DNA from: Xanthoparmelia taractica
Lineage: Eukaryota > Ascomycota > Lecanoromycetes > Lecanorales > Parmeliaceae
NCBI GenBank assembly: GCA_033085395.1
Contig: MU853195.1
Location: forward strand, 1-64,000
Length of the DNA stretch: 64,000 nt
Direction: 5' to 3'
Shown here: in pieces, positions 11,627 through 23,600 of the stretch
How positions within the stretch are numbered: the first letter of the stretch is position 1
Layout of the letters: each line of letters opens with the position of its first letter
Notes under the pieces: model-generated
The model's input: only the letters and a program-made list of their open reading frames with translations
Told to the model about the DNA's origin: nothing
Databases searched by the model: none
Position numbers and translations under genes: made by a program

Positions 11627-12980
11627 CATCAAGACATGATTTACGACGTTACGGCAAATATTGTACTGGAAACGGGGGTCAACAAAGGAACAGTGTATGA
11701 GTATGGCATGTGGCAGGGAGGGGATACATTGTGCATAAGCATTGCGAGTGGAGTTATCTTACATTGGGTTCGGGGCACAAGAGGCTCGGTGTTCGGGGCA
11801 AAAAGAATGGGATATACCACGTTTGCTATATGCGCTTGGGGACTTTGGCGGTCACTCTTCGTTGGCATGTATTTACGTACATATCTTCTAACTTAATGTT
11901 CAATGAACATAGACTTGGCCTTTGTTTCTAAACACATCAGGGCTCTGCTACTCTAGTGAAATCGTTGGACTCTTTGCATGTACAGTGTGGGATAGGCGTT
12001 GGGGGGCGGAGTCATTTCGTACTGTATCTGCGACAACAACGTGTACCGAGCGACCATACAGACTGAACCACCTTGCACCCATATCCCTTCGAGCCACGCA
12101 GTTCAAAAGACATCGTACAAGGGTGGCGTCTGCATGGCAGCACCGTCTATTTTCACCAAGCTGGCCCTTTCATTTCAGGGGCTGGGTGCAGCAGAGTCTC
12201 ACGTACAATAAGGGAAGCACGTCCTAGGGTTGGTGGATAGTCATTGACACTGAGCCAATGTTTACTATTTGACAAGGAATTTATTGCAGGATCGTTAAGT
12301 GTGATTTTGGTGGCAATAGCGTACTCCGTAGTCAATCCTCTTCTCTCCGCCTCAGCCCAGTGTCCCCGCCCCACTCTCAGCCTCGGCCAACAAACGTCTC
12401 TAGACTGCCAACCTGGTGCTACTGCAGCTGCTGCATCCTGCGCCGCCTTCCTCACATTAATGCTTGATTGAGCGGACGAATGATATATTCGTGCTGAAGG
12501 CGATGGCCGTCGTTGGTATGTGTGCCTTGACCCAATTACTATGGGGCTTCTCTACCTCCCCCCCCCCCCCCCCCCCAGAGGCTCGTAAGGGGGGAGATTG
12601 CAAAGGGTTGGCTGCTACACATGCGTCGGCTGCAATATGTGGCGCGTGCAAATTACGGGTTTGGTATGGATATGGAGTGCTCGTCCCATTCTCTCTCTCT
12701 CTCGGTCGTTCCGCGGTTGCTGTACAATACTATTGGTGGTCTATACGAATGTCACTTTACGTGAGACACGGAAATAGAAACATCCCCAAAGCAAAGCGTC
12801 TTTTGATTTTTGTTGAAAAGGGTCTCTCGAGCCTATATATCAATCGCACTTTACACTGACGCTTCCCCCATCTATCCACTCACAACTCGCTCCGCTACCA
12901 AAAGCCCGTCGTCCACCTCACCATTACCACAACAACACCACCACCACCACCACCATCACAACCCCGTCACCAACGCCAAC
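11627..12980. other. Intergenic region with a 19-base C tract
   Basis: It holds the cch1 3' flank and a long stretch without convincing coding sequence. A homopolymer of 19 C lies at 12558-12576. A TATA-like tatatat occurs at about 12833-12839 and is followed by a CAC/CAA-rich leader, compatible with the promoter of the small frame at 12981. Confidence 0.5.
12558..12576. repeat. Poly-C homopolymer (19 nt)
   Basis: An uninterrupted run of C is read directly from the sequence. Its length is prone to sequencing or replication error. It is the longest homopolymer I noticed in the window. Confidence 0.9.
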
Positions 12981-13352
12981 ATGTCCACCAACCCCGTCCT
13001 CCTCCTCCCTCCCTCACCAATCTCGCCCTTCTCCCTCCCACCAACCCAACAACCACTGCTCCTCCTCCTCCCCTTACGAACCCCTCCATCCCCCTCCCAA
13101 CCATCCTCCCGCTCCTCCTCGCCCGCCTCCATCCAAAGCATCAACAGCGTCCTCTTGCAACGGAGACAGAGACAGAAGAGGCGGCGGACGGGCCTCCTCG
13201 CTACCGCTACCGCGCACGGTGATGTAGAAGAGGGGAGTCGGTTGGCCGGGTTGTTGGAGCCGAGGCCGTGCGAGGCGGGGGGTTGTTTGGGGATTGGGGA
13301 GGTGTTGGATGGGATGGGGAGGGGGGAGGGGAAGGGGGGAATGAGGAATTAG
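12981..13352 (+). CDS. Small Pro/Leu/Ser-rich hypothetical protein (123 aa)
   Basis: The ATG at 12981 follows a fungal-type CAAC-rich leader with (CAC)n and has an A at -3 (caacATGtcc). A TATA-like box lies about 145 bp upstream. The product has a Pro/Leu-rich N-terminal half (LLLPPSPISPF, PLLLLLPLR), then the less repetitive SIQSINSVLLQRRQRQKRRR with a basic cluster, and a Gly-rich end. I recognise no domain. The low-complexity composition means it could be a chance frame in GC-rich DNA. The leader and basic motif are the only arguments for a real gene. Confidence 0.35.
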   Translation: MSTNPVLLLPPSPISPFSLPPTQQPLLLLLPLRTPPSPSQPSSRSSSPASIQSINSVLLQRRQRQKRRRTGLLATATAHGDVEEGSRLAGLLEPRPCEAGGCLGIGEVLDGMGRGEGKGGMRN

Positions 13353-13895
13353 GTATTAGGACGGTATGGTATGGGAAGGTTGTGGTGAGGGGAGGGTGGT
13401 ATGCTGGGGGTTGGAGATATAGGGGTTGATGGATGAGACGACGGATAGAGTTGTTTGTGGGATGGAATTGGGTAGGGGTTGATATCTACGATACCAATGT
13501 ATATGCTTTTAGGGCAGAAAGATGGGGTGCTATCCCCCATACCAACGTATATACTGTTGGGGGGGAAGAGGGAGAATGGGAGGGGTAAGGAGAAAGGGGG
13601 CCCTTCGAAGGCAGATGGGTTAGCAGACTTATACAGCTTATATCGAAGATATATGAGACTGTACTCATGACGTTTTGCAGAGGGTTTGAAGTCTCTATTC
13701 ATGACCAGAATATGAAATTTTATATGAAAATGCTTGCCCCTCCATCAACGCCCATGCTATGACTATGATTGCTGCTAAGTGCAGGATCTGTCGTAGTGAA
13801 TCTATCAGCGACCTGCCAAATCGTCCTTCCTCGTCATAACCTCGTGACCGCCGGAGAAAGGCCCGGAACTCAGCTCTTCGGCCCCTTGGAATTCC
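13353..13895. other. G/A-rich intergenic spacer
   Basis: Purine-rich on the plus strand. It contains two diverged copies of a unit of about 35-40 bp starting ataccaaYgtatat at 13491 and 13539, a 48-bp period. No gene is seen. It includes the 3' flank of the methyltransferase gene on the minus strand. Confidence 0.5.
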
Positions 13896-15875
13896 TCAAG
13901 TGAAGAAATATCCGCGGCAGCGACTACTCCCGCATAGACATTTTGCAGGACGATAACCGTTTTCCCGCTGCATCTCATCGGCCTTTTCTTCTGTGATAAT
14001 GTCCGTCTTGTCGTCGTCTACATAATTGAACGTCAACTCCGTCCCGGCTTCAATAGGCTCCGTCGCAAAAAAGGCGAGATCATAGATGTTGATATCGGCG
14101 TGATTGTAGGAGACGGTGTAGATTGCGCAGTTCGGATCACATGAGTGGTTTATGAAGCGAGTGGGGCCGCCAAGATGCATGCCGTCGCACACGTACAGCG
14201 AACCCCCGTCCTCCTCGGTCCATTTATCTAGGCCCATTAGGTAGATTTCCTGATCTAGAGTGCGTGTTTCCCCGCGTCGGTTTGCTTCCTCGTGGGTAAT
14301 GATCTCTCCGCGATAGGTGTCGATGAATTGGCCTCTCTTTAGGTCTTGCGTACATCGAAGTCCTGATGATCCGATTAGTATAAGATAGAAGACTTGTGAT
14401 ACATATAATGTCTCTCGTACGTACCCCAGCCCCTATTAGTCGTCTTGAAGATCTCCAGTCCAACCTGCCTCCCATGCTGCACAACTCGATTCTTGCAGTT
14501 GTTGCCACAATTACAGCGTTTATTACACTCATATATATGATTCCTCCCCTTAAGAAAGGCATCCCGTAGACAGGCAGTATTGAACTTTGCCTGCGAGTAC
14601 GGGAATTGCTTCTTGCCTTCGGAATTAACCAAATCGTCGAGACATTCACAAGATAGGTATTCGCAGCCCATTTGGCGGCCGTTGTCTTTTCGACATTTAC
14701 AGCCTATCATAAAATCTTCAGGCACTTGTTCAACACCATCCCTAAGAACGTTTTCAGCAATGAACTGAAAGTCCAGAGGAGGTGATGTGTCGTCAACTGT
14801 ATTGACTACAGATATATCGTTAAGTATCGAAAGATTATCGATAAAGATACGCCGACGTTCTTTAGGTGATGGCTGTGGTGGCGGAACGATGACCGTAGCA
14901 ATTGATCTTCTTAAGGAGTTCTCAGGATTCGAAAAGTGTGAATATGGGATCTTCTCCTTGGTCCCCGAATTTTTGAGTTTTGTAACTATTTAAACAGTGA
15001 GATTAGTATCTTACGGTACAAAGACTGCTAATAGTAAAATGTTCTACACCTAGACTTGGAATCATATGTAGCTTAGGAAGTGAGGCCCTATAATACCTGG
15101 ATTTGAGGAAGCTCGTTCGACAATCTCTGGCCCCTTAATTTTCACTTCAATTGATGTTTCAGTTGAATGACTGGAGCTTCTTGACTTTTTACGCCCAGTG
15201 GCAATGGATTCTGGCAGCTCCGAGTCATCGTCGTCAATAGTAAGATCGATGATCTCGCTAAAGTAGCGCTTCTTAGACGTTGTAGGACTGAGGGTCTGTA
15301 TCGCAGCGGAAGGCCGTGTGTTCGGAAATGCCAGCTGTGCTGCTGTGATGGGCAAGGACTGGGGATTGGTGAAAAGTGGTCGTTGGAAGCCTATGTGTGA
15401 GGGCGGGTTGACACCGCGTGTCCTGGGTTTTAGACTAGCTGTTAACGAAGTGCACCACGATGATATAGGCTTTGAATATACCTGATCTCGAGTTTAGATC
15501 GCGGACTATTCTCTGCACTTGATGGTGGAGCAAATGGTGCGAGATGTGGGGGTTTCTGTGAGGAAAGGTCACCCCATCTTGATAACGTGGGACTCTTCGA
15601 ATCCTGAAAAGATTTTATTAGATTTGTTCGCTGACGGACCGAAAACGGACGTCTAAAGGCGTCAATATCACCTTGATAGAAGGAGACTCCTTTAGTGTGA
15701 GTATCTGGAACACGGGACAAGCTTATTAGCGATAGATCTTTCAGATCAAAGTTAGATTGCAACAGTACGTCAGATCTTAGTACTGATCTTTGAAAAAGGT
15801 ATTAGAACATCGCAAGGATCTCTACCTTGTTTCACCAATACTTATTTTACATACCTTTACGTCCTTCGAAGTCAT
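13896..15875 (-). CDS. DIM5: SUV39/DIM-5-type histone H3 lysine-9 methyltransferase
   Basis: Proposed exons, 5' to 3', are 15875-15851, 15782-15482, 15434-15097, 14985-14425 and 14362-13896, giving 563 aa with every phase consistent. The C-terminal half carries a Cys-rich pre-SET domain (GCKCRKDNGRQMGCEYLSC, then ECNKRCNCGNNC), a SET domain (RGWGLRC, YRGEII, the catalytic FINHSCDPNC, ELTFNYVDDD) and a post-SET motif CLCGSSRC. This is the layout of the enzymes that mark heterochromatin and, in some fungi, direct DNA methylation to RIP-mutated repeats. The roughly 300-residue N-terminal part is disordered, has no visible chromodomain, and contains EIIDLTIDDDD, a SUMO-interaction-like motif. The first exon is the least certain part: the donor could be GTAAAA or GTATTG (exon ending 15842), both in phase. 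Confidence 0.88.
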
Positions 15876-16509
15876 TTTATAATAAGATTATAGATCTCGT
15901 ATTGTTCTTAAAGGCTAGACTTGAGAATCTTAAATTATCAAAGTAGAATCCGACTCTACTTTATTGAAAGTCTTAAAAACATCTCTCGAAGATTGTTTCG
16001 AGTCGAGATAAGAGTATAAGTGTAAAAGAAAAGTCGTGAGATTAAGAACAAAGTTATAAATTAGTAGCGCTAAACCCTAGCCGCTATTTAGTTGATTACT
16101 AAATATAGATTATAATTCTAGTCAGCTATTGAATTTCCTTCGATAATTGCTTTCAACAAGCAGTTGAGTCGAAACTCGGCATATCGCGTCTAATAGTTGG
16201 TTTTGTAGGCGGATTGAGGTTTCTAGCTATATCGCAATTGAACTGTTTTCGAACTGTTTTCGTTATCTTACCGGCTTGATAATTAGATATTGTCCTTGCT
16301 AGTAAGCTACTCGATAATTATTCTAAATTTGTCATGATAAAAGGCAAATAAGACAGTGGCTTAGCAATGTATATAAAGTAGCGAAGCATGAGAAACCCTC
16401 TTGACACTCGAGAGAGCGCAGGCCAGTAATAGATTAGGCTGAGAATGCCGCTGGCTATGTACTTGCGCAACAATATCGAGGAAGTCTTTTTCAAGATATC
16501 CCTTCAGTT
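15876..16509. other. Moderately AT-rich intergenic DNA
   Basis: Composition is shifted to A/T but less than in the first 3 kb. A duplicated 11-mer (aactgttttcg, twice in tandem) lies at about 16241-16262. It serves as the upstream region of the methyltransferase gene. No gene is seen. Confidence 0.5.
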
Positions 16510-16930
16510 TTATAACGAGGTGCACTCTCTAGTTCCTGATACAACAGTGCTGATCAAATCAGGTACATATCCGTAGATTGAACCTTCGTAATCTTACGGA
16601 GAATCAGTGTAATCTTTTAAAGCCTTACCCAATAGTGTAGTAGGCTTTCAACCTCAACACCTCAAAGTAAGTATAAGTATCTCCAGAGAGCTCAGAGCCA
16701 CTTCCGAAGTTCAGCGTATACAACAAAAGCGCCCAATAATTGACTTCAGCAGTTCTCTCCGGTAAGGCTCCAGCCTTGCTGCAAAGTAAATCGATGGGTT
16801 GACCTTCTACTAAGAACCTCTTACTACCATCTTCTAACCACAATTCCAAAATTAGATTCGCCGGAATATGTCTTTCATATAGCCTCTGTGACCTTCTCGG
16901 ATTTTCTCCTTCAAGCGTTATACCGAGCAT
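16510..16930 (-). CDS. Small hypothetical protein, two exons (113 aa)
   Basis: The ATG at 16930 opens a 302-nt frame. A good donor (GTAAGG) lies at 16628 and an in-phase acceptor (gatcag) at 16550, leading to a 40-nt last exon that ends TAA at 16510. The product is non-repetitive and of ordinary composition, with segments such as LILELWLEDGSKRFLVEG and VNYWALLLYTLNFG, and has no signal peptide or recognisable domain. It sits in an AT-shifted neighbourhood and is divergent from rrp1. It could be a lineage-specific gene or a remnant. I do not recognise it. Confidence 0.35.
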
Positions 16931-17120
16931 GCTTCGATTTCATAACGAAATCACCGGATTCTCTCGCTGCGCGATACCGTGATAAGTTAGGTCAGCGGTG
17001 AGCGGCCCGTAGCTCCACCCTTATTTGGACAGCAGAGTCTGCTTCACCAATCACAGTCAGCAAAATCCTGCTCAGTGCTACTCATTCAATGTCCAACATT
17101 TCGACACCAGGAAAGCAGCC

Positions 17121-18243
17121 ATGGCTTCAAATATACAAGAGATACCATTTGTGAAGCAGCTGGCAGCGAATGGTACGTACCTGCACAGCTTTGCGATGTT
17201 GGTTTGCATTGCTTAGGTCAAGCTTGGTTCCTTGGTCGAATTGCCAGAATAGTTCCCTTATACACACTTTAAATGGAAACAGATATTCATTATCAGCGTT
17301 GTCACACTAGTCTTGTCCATGCTGGACCTTATACCAGACTTGTTAGCAGTACTAATCCTGTTACACAACTTCAATGTCATTTCGCTTATTCAACTATGCA
17401 TTCTCTCAACTTATCAAGTCCCTCAGCCAGATAGCAGCATCGTATTCATGTCTCAAGTATAGATAGAATACTATCGCTAACAGCACTACCTCACAGACCG
17501 TCCAACCCGCGAGAAAGCCCTCTCCTCCCTACAAACCTACCTCTGCTCCGGCCGTACATTTACCACCATCGAACTCCTCAAGATCTGGAAAGGTCTCTTC
17601 TTCTGTTCGTCGTCCCTGTTAGCCCAACTTCCAATAACCGCTCAAATCATAGCGTACAGGCATCTTCCACACCGACAGACCCATCCCCCAGCAGCGCCTC
17701 TCCAGATCCCTTGCATCCATCCTCCTCCCGCTACCCACAACCCTCTTCCTCCCATTCCTCCACGCCTTCTGGAAAACAATCATCCAATATTGGTCTCAGA
17801 TCCCCTCGCTACGCCTCGACAAGTACCTGTACCTGCTACGACAATACATCGCCTATTCGTTCAAATATCTGCAACAGCACGTATGGGATGAGGGATTAGT
17901 AGCCGGGTATCTGGATTTGATAGAGGGGGTTTTTAGAGGGAAAGGCGAGGATGGCATCGGGGCGTTGAGTGCGGGTGATGGGAAGGTGCCGGACGGGGTG
18001 AGGTATCACGTGCTTGATGTGTGGGTTGACGGTTTGGTGGAGACGGACGGGTGGGATGGAGTGGGGATTATGAGGCCGGTTGAAAAACTGGCGAGAGAAG
18101 GGAGGACAAAGGTTGTGAGGGAGAGGGCGAGGGAGGTGTTGCGGGATCACCGGTTGCAGGGGGTAGAAGAGGGGACCGGAGATGACGAAGAGGACCATGG
18201 ACGTGATGACGATGAGGGAGAATTTGAAGGCTTTGCGGATTGA
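17121..18243 (+). CDS. RRP1: Rrp1/Nop52 family ribosomal RNA processing protein
   Basis: Proposed exons are 17121-17172, 17497-17604 and 17660-18243, giving 247 aa. The protein starts MASNIQEIPFVKQLAAND and contains the Nop52 signatures RPTREKALSSLQTYL, ELLKIWKGLFFC and DKYLYLLRQYIAYSF, then ASGDG-poor helical sequence with DGVRYHVLDVWVDGL. It ends in an Asp/Glu-rich tail. Rrp1 acts in the nucleolus in 27S pre-rRNA processing for the 60S subunit. The first intron (324 nt) is unusually long for this window, and the second uses a weak donor (gttcgt), although both junctions preserve conserved sequence. It is convergent with the sphingoid base kinase, 282 bp apart. Confidence 0.9.
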
Positions 18244-18525
18244 GACAGGGAGGACGATACTATCTGACGATACCATGATACCCAAGTTTAGACGCAGGCC
18301 AAAATGAGTGCACGACACGACTTCTTACTTATCTACACTCAATACAAGTATATGGCCTATTTCGAACAGTGCTAGAAATGCACGACCTTTGAACGCCTGA
18401 GACTTTTCACCACCCGTAAATCCCATGAATAAGCGCTCAATCACCGGTCTATAAGAATGCCAACGGGTATCATCGACGAGCAAACCAACATATACCGCCA
18501 AGGATCAATCCCCACTCCAGTTCCC

Positions 18526-20169
18526 TCAGCCAGATTTAGGCACCACCCCGTCCGCCTCATACAGATGCCCGGTCTTGCTCAACACTGTCCCTAAACCCTG
18601 ATGCACCTCCGCCTGGAATCCTTCAAACGGCACTCGCTCCCCATCAATACTTATATACCCTCCCTTTTGTCCCTGCGGTATTATCCTGTATCCGCTAACT
18701 TTCTGATAGTTGACCTGAGGGAAGTCGAAGAATCCCCCTTTCTCGACGGCCAGGAAGCACTTGATGGCGCTATGGCGTGAAATGTCACCCCCTACGGTTA
18801 TGAGGTCTAGGTGGCCGTCTGAGGGGAGGGTAGCGGGGAAGAAATTGGCATCCGGTGCCATGAGCGCCATGTTGCCGGCGTAGAAACTACCGACATTAGA
18901 TGAGGGAATATTCGTGAACGTAGAAGGAAGGGGAGAGGTAAAGGAGCCGTATTGCAGTTCCGGGAGGCCTCTCAGGGCTTCTGCATCAGTGGGGCCTCGC
19001 CTGTCTTCTGTCGGGGCGTGGTTGGTCAGTTCTTTGCGATAGTGTTCTCTGATCGCGCCTTTAGTCGGTATGTCGATTTTCACCCATAGATCGCAAGGAT
19101 ACACGGTCTTCCGTAGCACGCGGACGAGGAAGCCGTATGTGAATCTTGCGCTGCCCATCCATCGAAGATGCTCTGTTCCTAGGTCGACTTCTGCGACAGT
19201 TCCAAGTGATTGAGAAAGGAAGGAAAGTGTTCGTTTGTCGCCTTGGGTGATGGAGGTCAGGTCTAGTGGTGTCCGGATGCCCTTCACAACGCACAACGCA
19301 GCGATGCTTGTACTGTCCGTACCATTCAAGTTCCAACTCATAGCATTTCCAGTTCCGCACGGAAGCTGTACCACAGCCACTTTGCAAAGTGCTCTCGTAG
19401 CATCTTGTTTCTTGCCCAGGCCATTGAAGACCTCATGCGGAAGTCCGTCGCCAGAACATGAGGCTATCACATCGTAGGCCTCGATATCCAGCTTCTCTGC
19501 TATTTCGACAGCATGTCCCTGGTACAAAGTTCTCTCAACATCTATTTCGCACCGCGCCGCTGCAAAAATAGGCTCGATGTCTCTTAGGTACCACTTTTGC
19601 GCACTGCCGCTTCCACCGAAAGGGTTGATGAGGACCTTTATTCGCTTTTTCCGTTGCGATTCACCGTAAGCACGGTCGAGCAGCTTTGTGACCCACGATT
19701 GTGCATAGCTGCGCTGAGGTTTATCGACAAGGTAGTTGACTGATGCTGCCCGCACGACATTCTTTGCGATAGTTCTAGCATACTGTATAGTGATGGCGAA
19801 ATCTGACAGTTCGGCCCATAGTATGTTGAAAAAAGGTATTGCCTGAGTGGTCTTTGCCTCTGGGCATGGGTCAGCCTAATGTCCTGAAGGCAACATTTGC
19901 ATTCAGGGTCCATACTAGAAGGTAAAAGGCCGCAGCAATTGCGCGTCTCTTGTCTCGGAAAGTCCTCATCTATTCGACCTCAGCCCTTGGACCAAACATG
20001 GAGCATAGTGAAGGAGGTGCATACCTAGAACAATGAGAGAGTCAGTGGCCAAGGTCAGGGAGGCACTTCTGCCAACTGGAAGCGTCCATCCTTCGATATA
20101 GTCATCAACACTGGCGACGTTGACAGGATCAACAAAAGGGTCACTGCCAGTTAAAGACGTCGGTGCCAT
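18526..20169 (-). CDS. LCB4: Sphingoid long-chain base kinase (Lcb4/5, sphingosine kinase)
   Basis: Proposed exons, 5' to 3', are 20169-20025, 19969-19916 and 19859-18526, giving 510 aa. The N-terminus has the family pattern SLTLATDSLIVLDED, then CCGLLPS joined to AIPFFNILWAEL after the second intron. The diacylglycerol-kinase-type catalytic domain starts at about residue 143 with VLINPFGGSGSAQKW. It carries the nucleotide/substrate loop CSGDGLPHEVFNGLG (about 201-215) and LPCGTGNAMSWNL (about 232), and the C-terminal half has FYAGNMALMAPDANFFP and SDGHLDLITVGGD. The enzyme phosphorylates sphingoid bases at membranes, controlling ceramide balance and calcium/heat signalling. The start ATG at 20169 is the first in frame. 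Confidence 0.93.
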
Positions 20170-20697
20170 AAGTTAGCAGTTAAAACGAATGTCAACATGT
20201 CATAGCGAAACATGAAAGCTTTTCAGAGAAAGACTTTGGATTGAGTGCTACGAAGTGCTTTGGGCGAGCCTGCCAGAAGCGCATAGTGTAGGGCTGAAGC
20301 GGCATTCGCCGGCAAAAGCAAGACGCGTACTCCGTATAGATGTCTTATTATTCTCAGTATTGAGGATTTCCCTATCTATCATGCTTCTTACTGCAGCCTC
20401 AAGACTACTCTCTATACATGGTTATGGTAGAACGCTAATAGCACAGATACTCCTTGTCGTCTGGAGATAAAGACTCAGAAGAGTCCCTGCACCTCCCTTT
20501 CGCTTGACATTTCTTTTTCCGGTTGTAGCCACGCCCAGGTGGGATGCCGGCGATCCAGAGCCAGTAGCTTCTTTTTTAGAACGCCATTACAGACAGTGAC
20601 GCGTCACACAAATCCTGGAGCGCTTGTTACGACGCAAGCGAGCAGGGACGAGTGGAACTCGTAAAACAAACCAGGGAGATGGACAAAGACGAGCCGC
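20170..20697. other. Intergenic region upstream of the sphingoid base kinase
   Basis: It holds the kinase promoter (minus strand) and the 3' flank of the coatomer gene. No gene is seen. Confidence 0.5.
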
Positions 20698-23600
20698 TCA
20701 TACGGTTGAACCTCCCACCTTATTCAGACCTTTCAAGGACCCGAGGCTTAATGCAAGACCTTGTGATCGACTGCGAATTCGAACGAAGCCTGTTATAGGC
20801 CCGTCATCTCCTTCCTTTTCGATGCTCAGATTTGCCAATGCATCCTCTCCTATAAAAGCATTCAGCATTCGATATCTTGTTGACCGGTCAAGCATCACTT
20901 ACCAAAAACACTCCGAGCGTAAAGATTTGCACTTAGGAACTGGCAGTCACCCTTCATTGATGCTTCCGGCGTCAGACATGTCATGTTTGTGCATGCCATT
21001 AATTGCGTTAGGAACTCCCGTAACGTTTTAGCCTTCGAGTTGATATTGACCTTGTTTTCCCACTCGAACTCCGTCCACATGGTCCTGAACTGCGTTTCTG
21101 TGCATTGAGCTGGCTGTATATAGTCCATGATGTCTACATGCACATCATTAAGGATCACAACATTACTCTCTGTCGAGCTGGATCCATCGTAGACCACGTT
21201 GCCGAAGATGACCCCGGTATCCGTTGAAGACACTTTGATGGTACTTTGGACATTTTGGAAGTCGTGAGCCCCAAGATTCTGAGTTGTCGGCCGTTCTACT
21301 ACCTTCAAGTCACCCAGAGTAGCGAATTCGACGGATAGGTTTTGAAGCGTCTCCGAGGTTTGATTGACCAGCAACACGTCGAGCACAATGTCGAACTGGT
21401 GGACCTTGACATATGCTTCAGCGTACACTGGGTCCGAGAATCCGGTAAGTTGGACCACTCTACTCAATTTCGACGAGAGATCTTCAGTGGCAGAATCGCC
21501 GCCAGTGGCCTTTTCGAGATCGACGTCGAATTGATCTGAGCCATCGCCTGTAGATTTCTTGGCTAATTGCCTGATACCAACAACATCATCTACCTGGACC
21601 GCAGACTTTGCCCTCTCCACGGCCTCTTTTGCCGCTCGCTTCTTCTCCTCGACCTGCACCATAGCACGAAATGCTTTCCTCGTGTCGTCCAGGAACACTG
21701 TCTCTAGATCCTTCTTTTGCGCGAACTCGGCAAGTGATCTGACACAAGACATGATCCGATCCACGGAATCCTCATCGATCGGTGCCTTGACGAACTGCGA
21801 CTGACCCACCCTTATGATCGATATCATGATAAGCATAGCTTCAGCCCGCAGCGCATTGGTACGAGCAGTGTCTTGCGAGATCTCAGAATGCCTCATTACA
21901 AGCTTAGTCATGGTCGAAGATAGCACAGATGCGAGATAGAAGTCTCCATCCAATATAAGCTGCCGTAGTGGAGGCTTTTGTGCAGCCTTGACAGCTTCCA
22001 ACTTGGCTTTGGCGGACGAGTCACTCGTCAATGCGCTCTCCGTGGCGTACGTACCGTCTGCTAAGACTTTTCTCGATCCCGTGGGCGCTGAAGGTTTCGC
22101 GTGGCCATTCACTTGCTCCTTTGGTTCTTGTTGCTCGTCAGGTACTTCCTCAAGCAGTCGCTGTTCCGAAGATAGGATTGGTATCTCGCCGAGACTCGCC
22201 CGTATTCTTTTCCACGCATCCCGTATGTCATTGGCTTCTAGCGAGTATTCGCCAACAATCCAAAGCGCACCTCTATACACCTTTCCTGCTCGAACCTCGC
22301 TTAAAGTTGTGACCAGGCGTTCCACGATTGAAGATCTGAGCTTGGGGAACTTCTCCACGACCTCTTTGACAAATGATATGACGTCGACGGCACTGGTTGC
22401 ATTGAAATCGGCGATGAAATCCCTGATGAAGAGTCAGTCTTGCTTCTTGAAAGCAAACTTTCGAAGTCTGAAAGAGATTCGAATCTTCAATAACAGTCTT
22501 TGCTCTCCAAATATATCTTGGGACTCAGGTTTGGTATCACGTAGCAAAGTATCACTTTTGGATTTACGTACATGAGAAGATCCACAACGGATGCCGCAAC
22601 CTCGGAGAACTTGATGGCACACTGATGTATAGAATGAATGAGTAGTTGTCGATATTCGGTGTTCTGGAATCCCACAATCAGCTTCACCTTCATCGAGGCC
22701 ATAATTCGGACTGTGAGAGAACCCAGAAAGAGGAACTTTTTTTCGTCTTCGGAATGCTTTGCTCACGTCCATCAAGGAACTGTGTTTACTCAACCTACCT
22801 TCTCGTACTGCTCGTCCACCGTCTTTTGAAGTTCTTTTTTTAACAGCATTACAACCTCGTCTACATTCTTGCTTGAAACCATTTCAAGAGCCAGGTTAAG
22901 AGCCTTCCTTCGGACGTCCATGTCAGGGCTAGCAAGGACACGCAGTATCTCCATAGTAAGATCGTCCAAGACACCCTCATTTCTTCTCCGTAATTGGTCA
23001 ACTCGATCTAGCACTATGAGCTTCACATTGTTGTCGGCTTCTTTGACACTGAGCTCGACAAATTTAGTCGCCGCCGCCTTGACAGCTACAGGGTTATTGG
23101 TGAGCGATGTTAGTGATGATGCTGCTTCATACACTACGGTTGTTGCTCCAGCCTCGAGCAAGTCGAAGATCAGGCGCAAGTATCGAGCCTGTACAACGTC
23201 AGTCAGTCACTTTGAAGACGAATGTATATATGAGCTCTACTTTATTCTGCGTATTTTGCACGGCATCCTTGCGTATGAATTCAAGCTCTACCAGCTGAAG
23301 CAGCTCGTCTGCGTTGGGGATTCCGTCAAAGGCTCCGCTGAGATACTCCAGCGCCTTGTCATGATTCATTGCACTGAGCGCCGCAAACGCATTTCGCTTG
23401 CATGTATGGTCACTTTCGCCTCCGAGAAATGTTTGAAGGAGTTCGGGAGCGTCTGGAATCAGGGCCTCGGAAAGGTGGTATATTGAGGAAACGGCAAACA
23501 CGGCGTTCTTGCGGACATAGGCGTGTCGATGCTCCAAACAGGATCGGGCAGAAGAAAGGAGAGGCTCAATTAATTCAGGTTCCCGAAGCTTGCACAGGAA

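Noticed and set aside
12464..12859. 131-codon plus-strand frame running through the C tract
   Set aside because: It depends on the homopolymer length and has no coding character.
13349..13702. 117-codon minus-strand frame
   Set aside because: Low-complexity Pro/Ser sequence that is the complement of a purine-rich spacer, with no ATG context or domain.
19638..19913. Alternative Cys-containing frame (MDPECKCC...) near the kinase start
   Set aside because: It reads through the second intron of the sphingoid base kinase. The spliced model gives the conserved CCGLLPS to AIPFFNILWAEL join.
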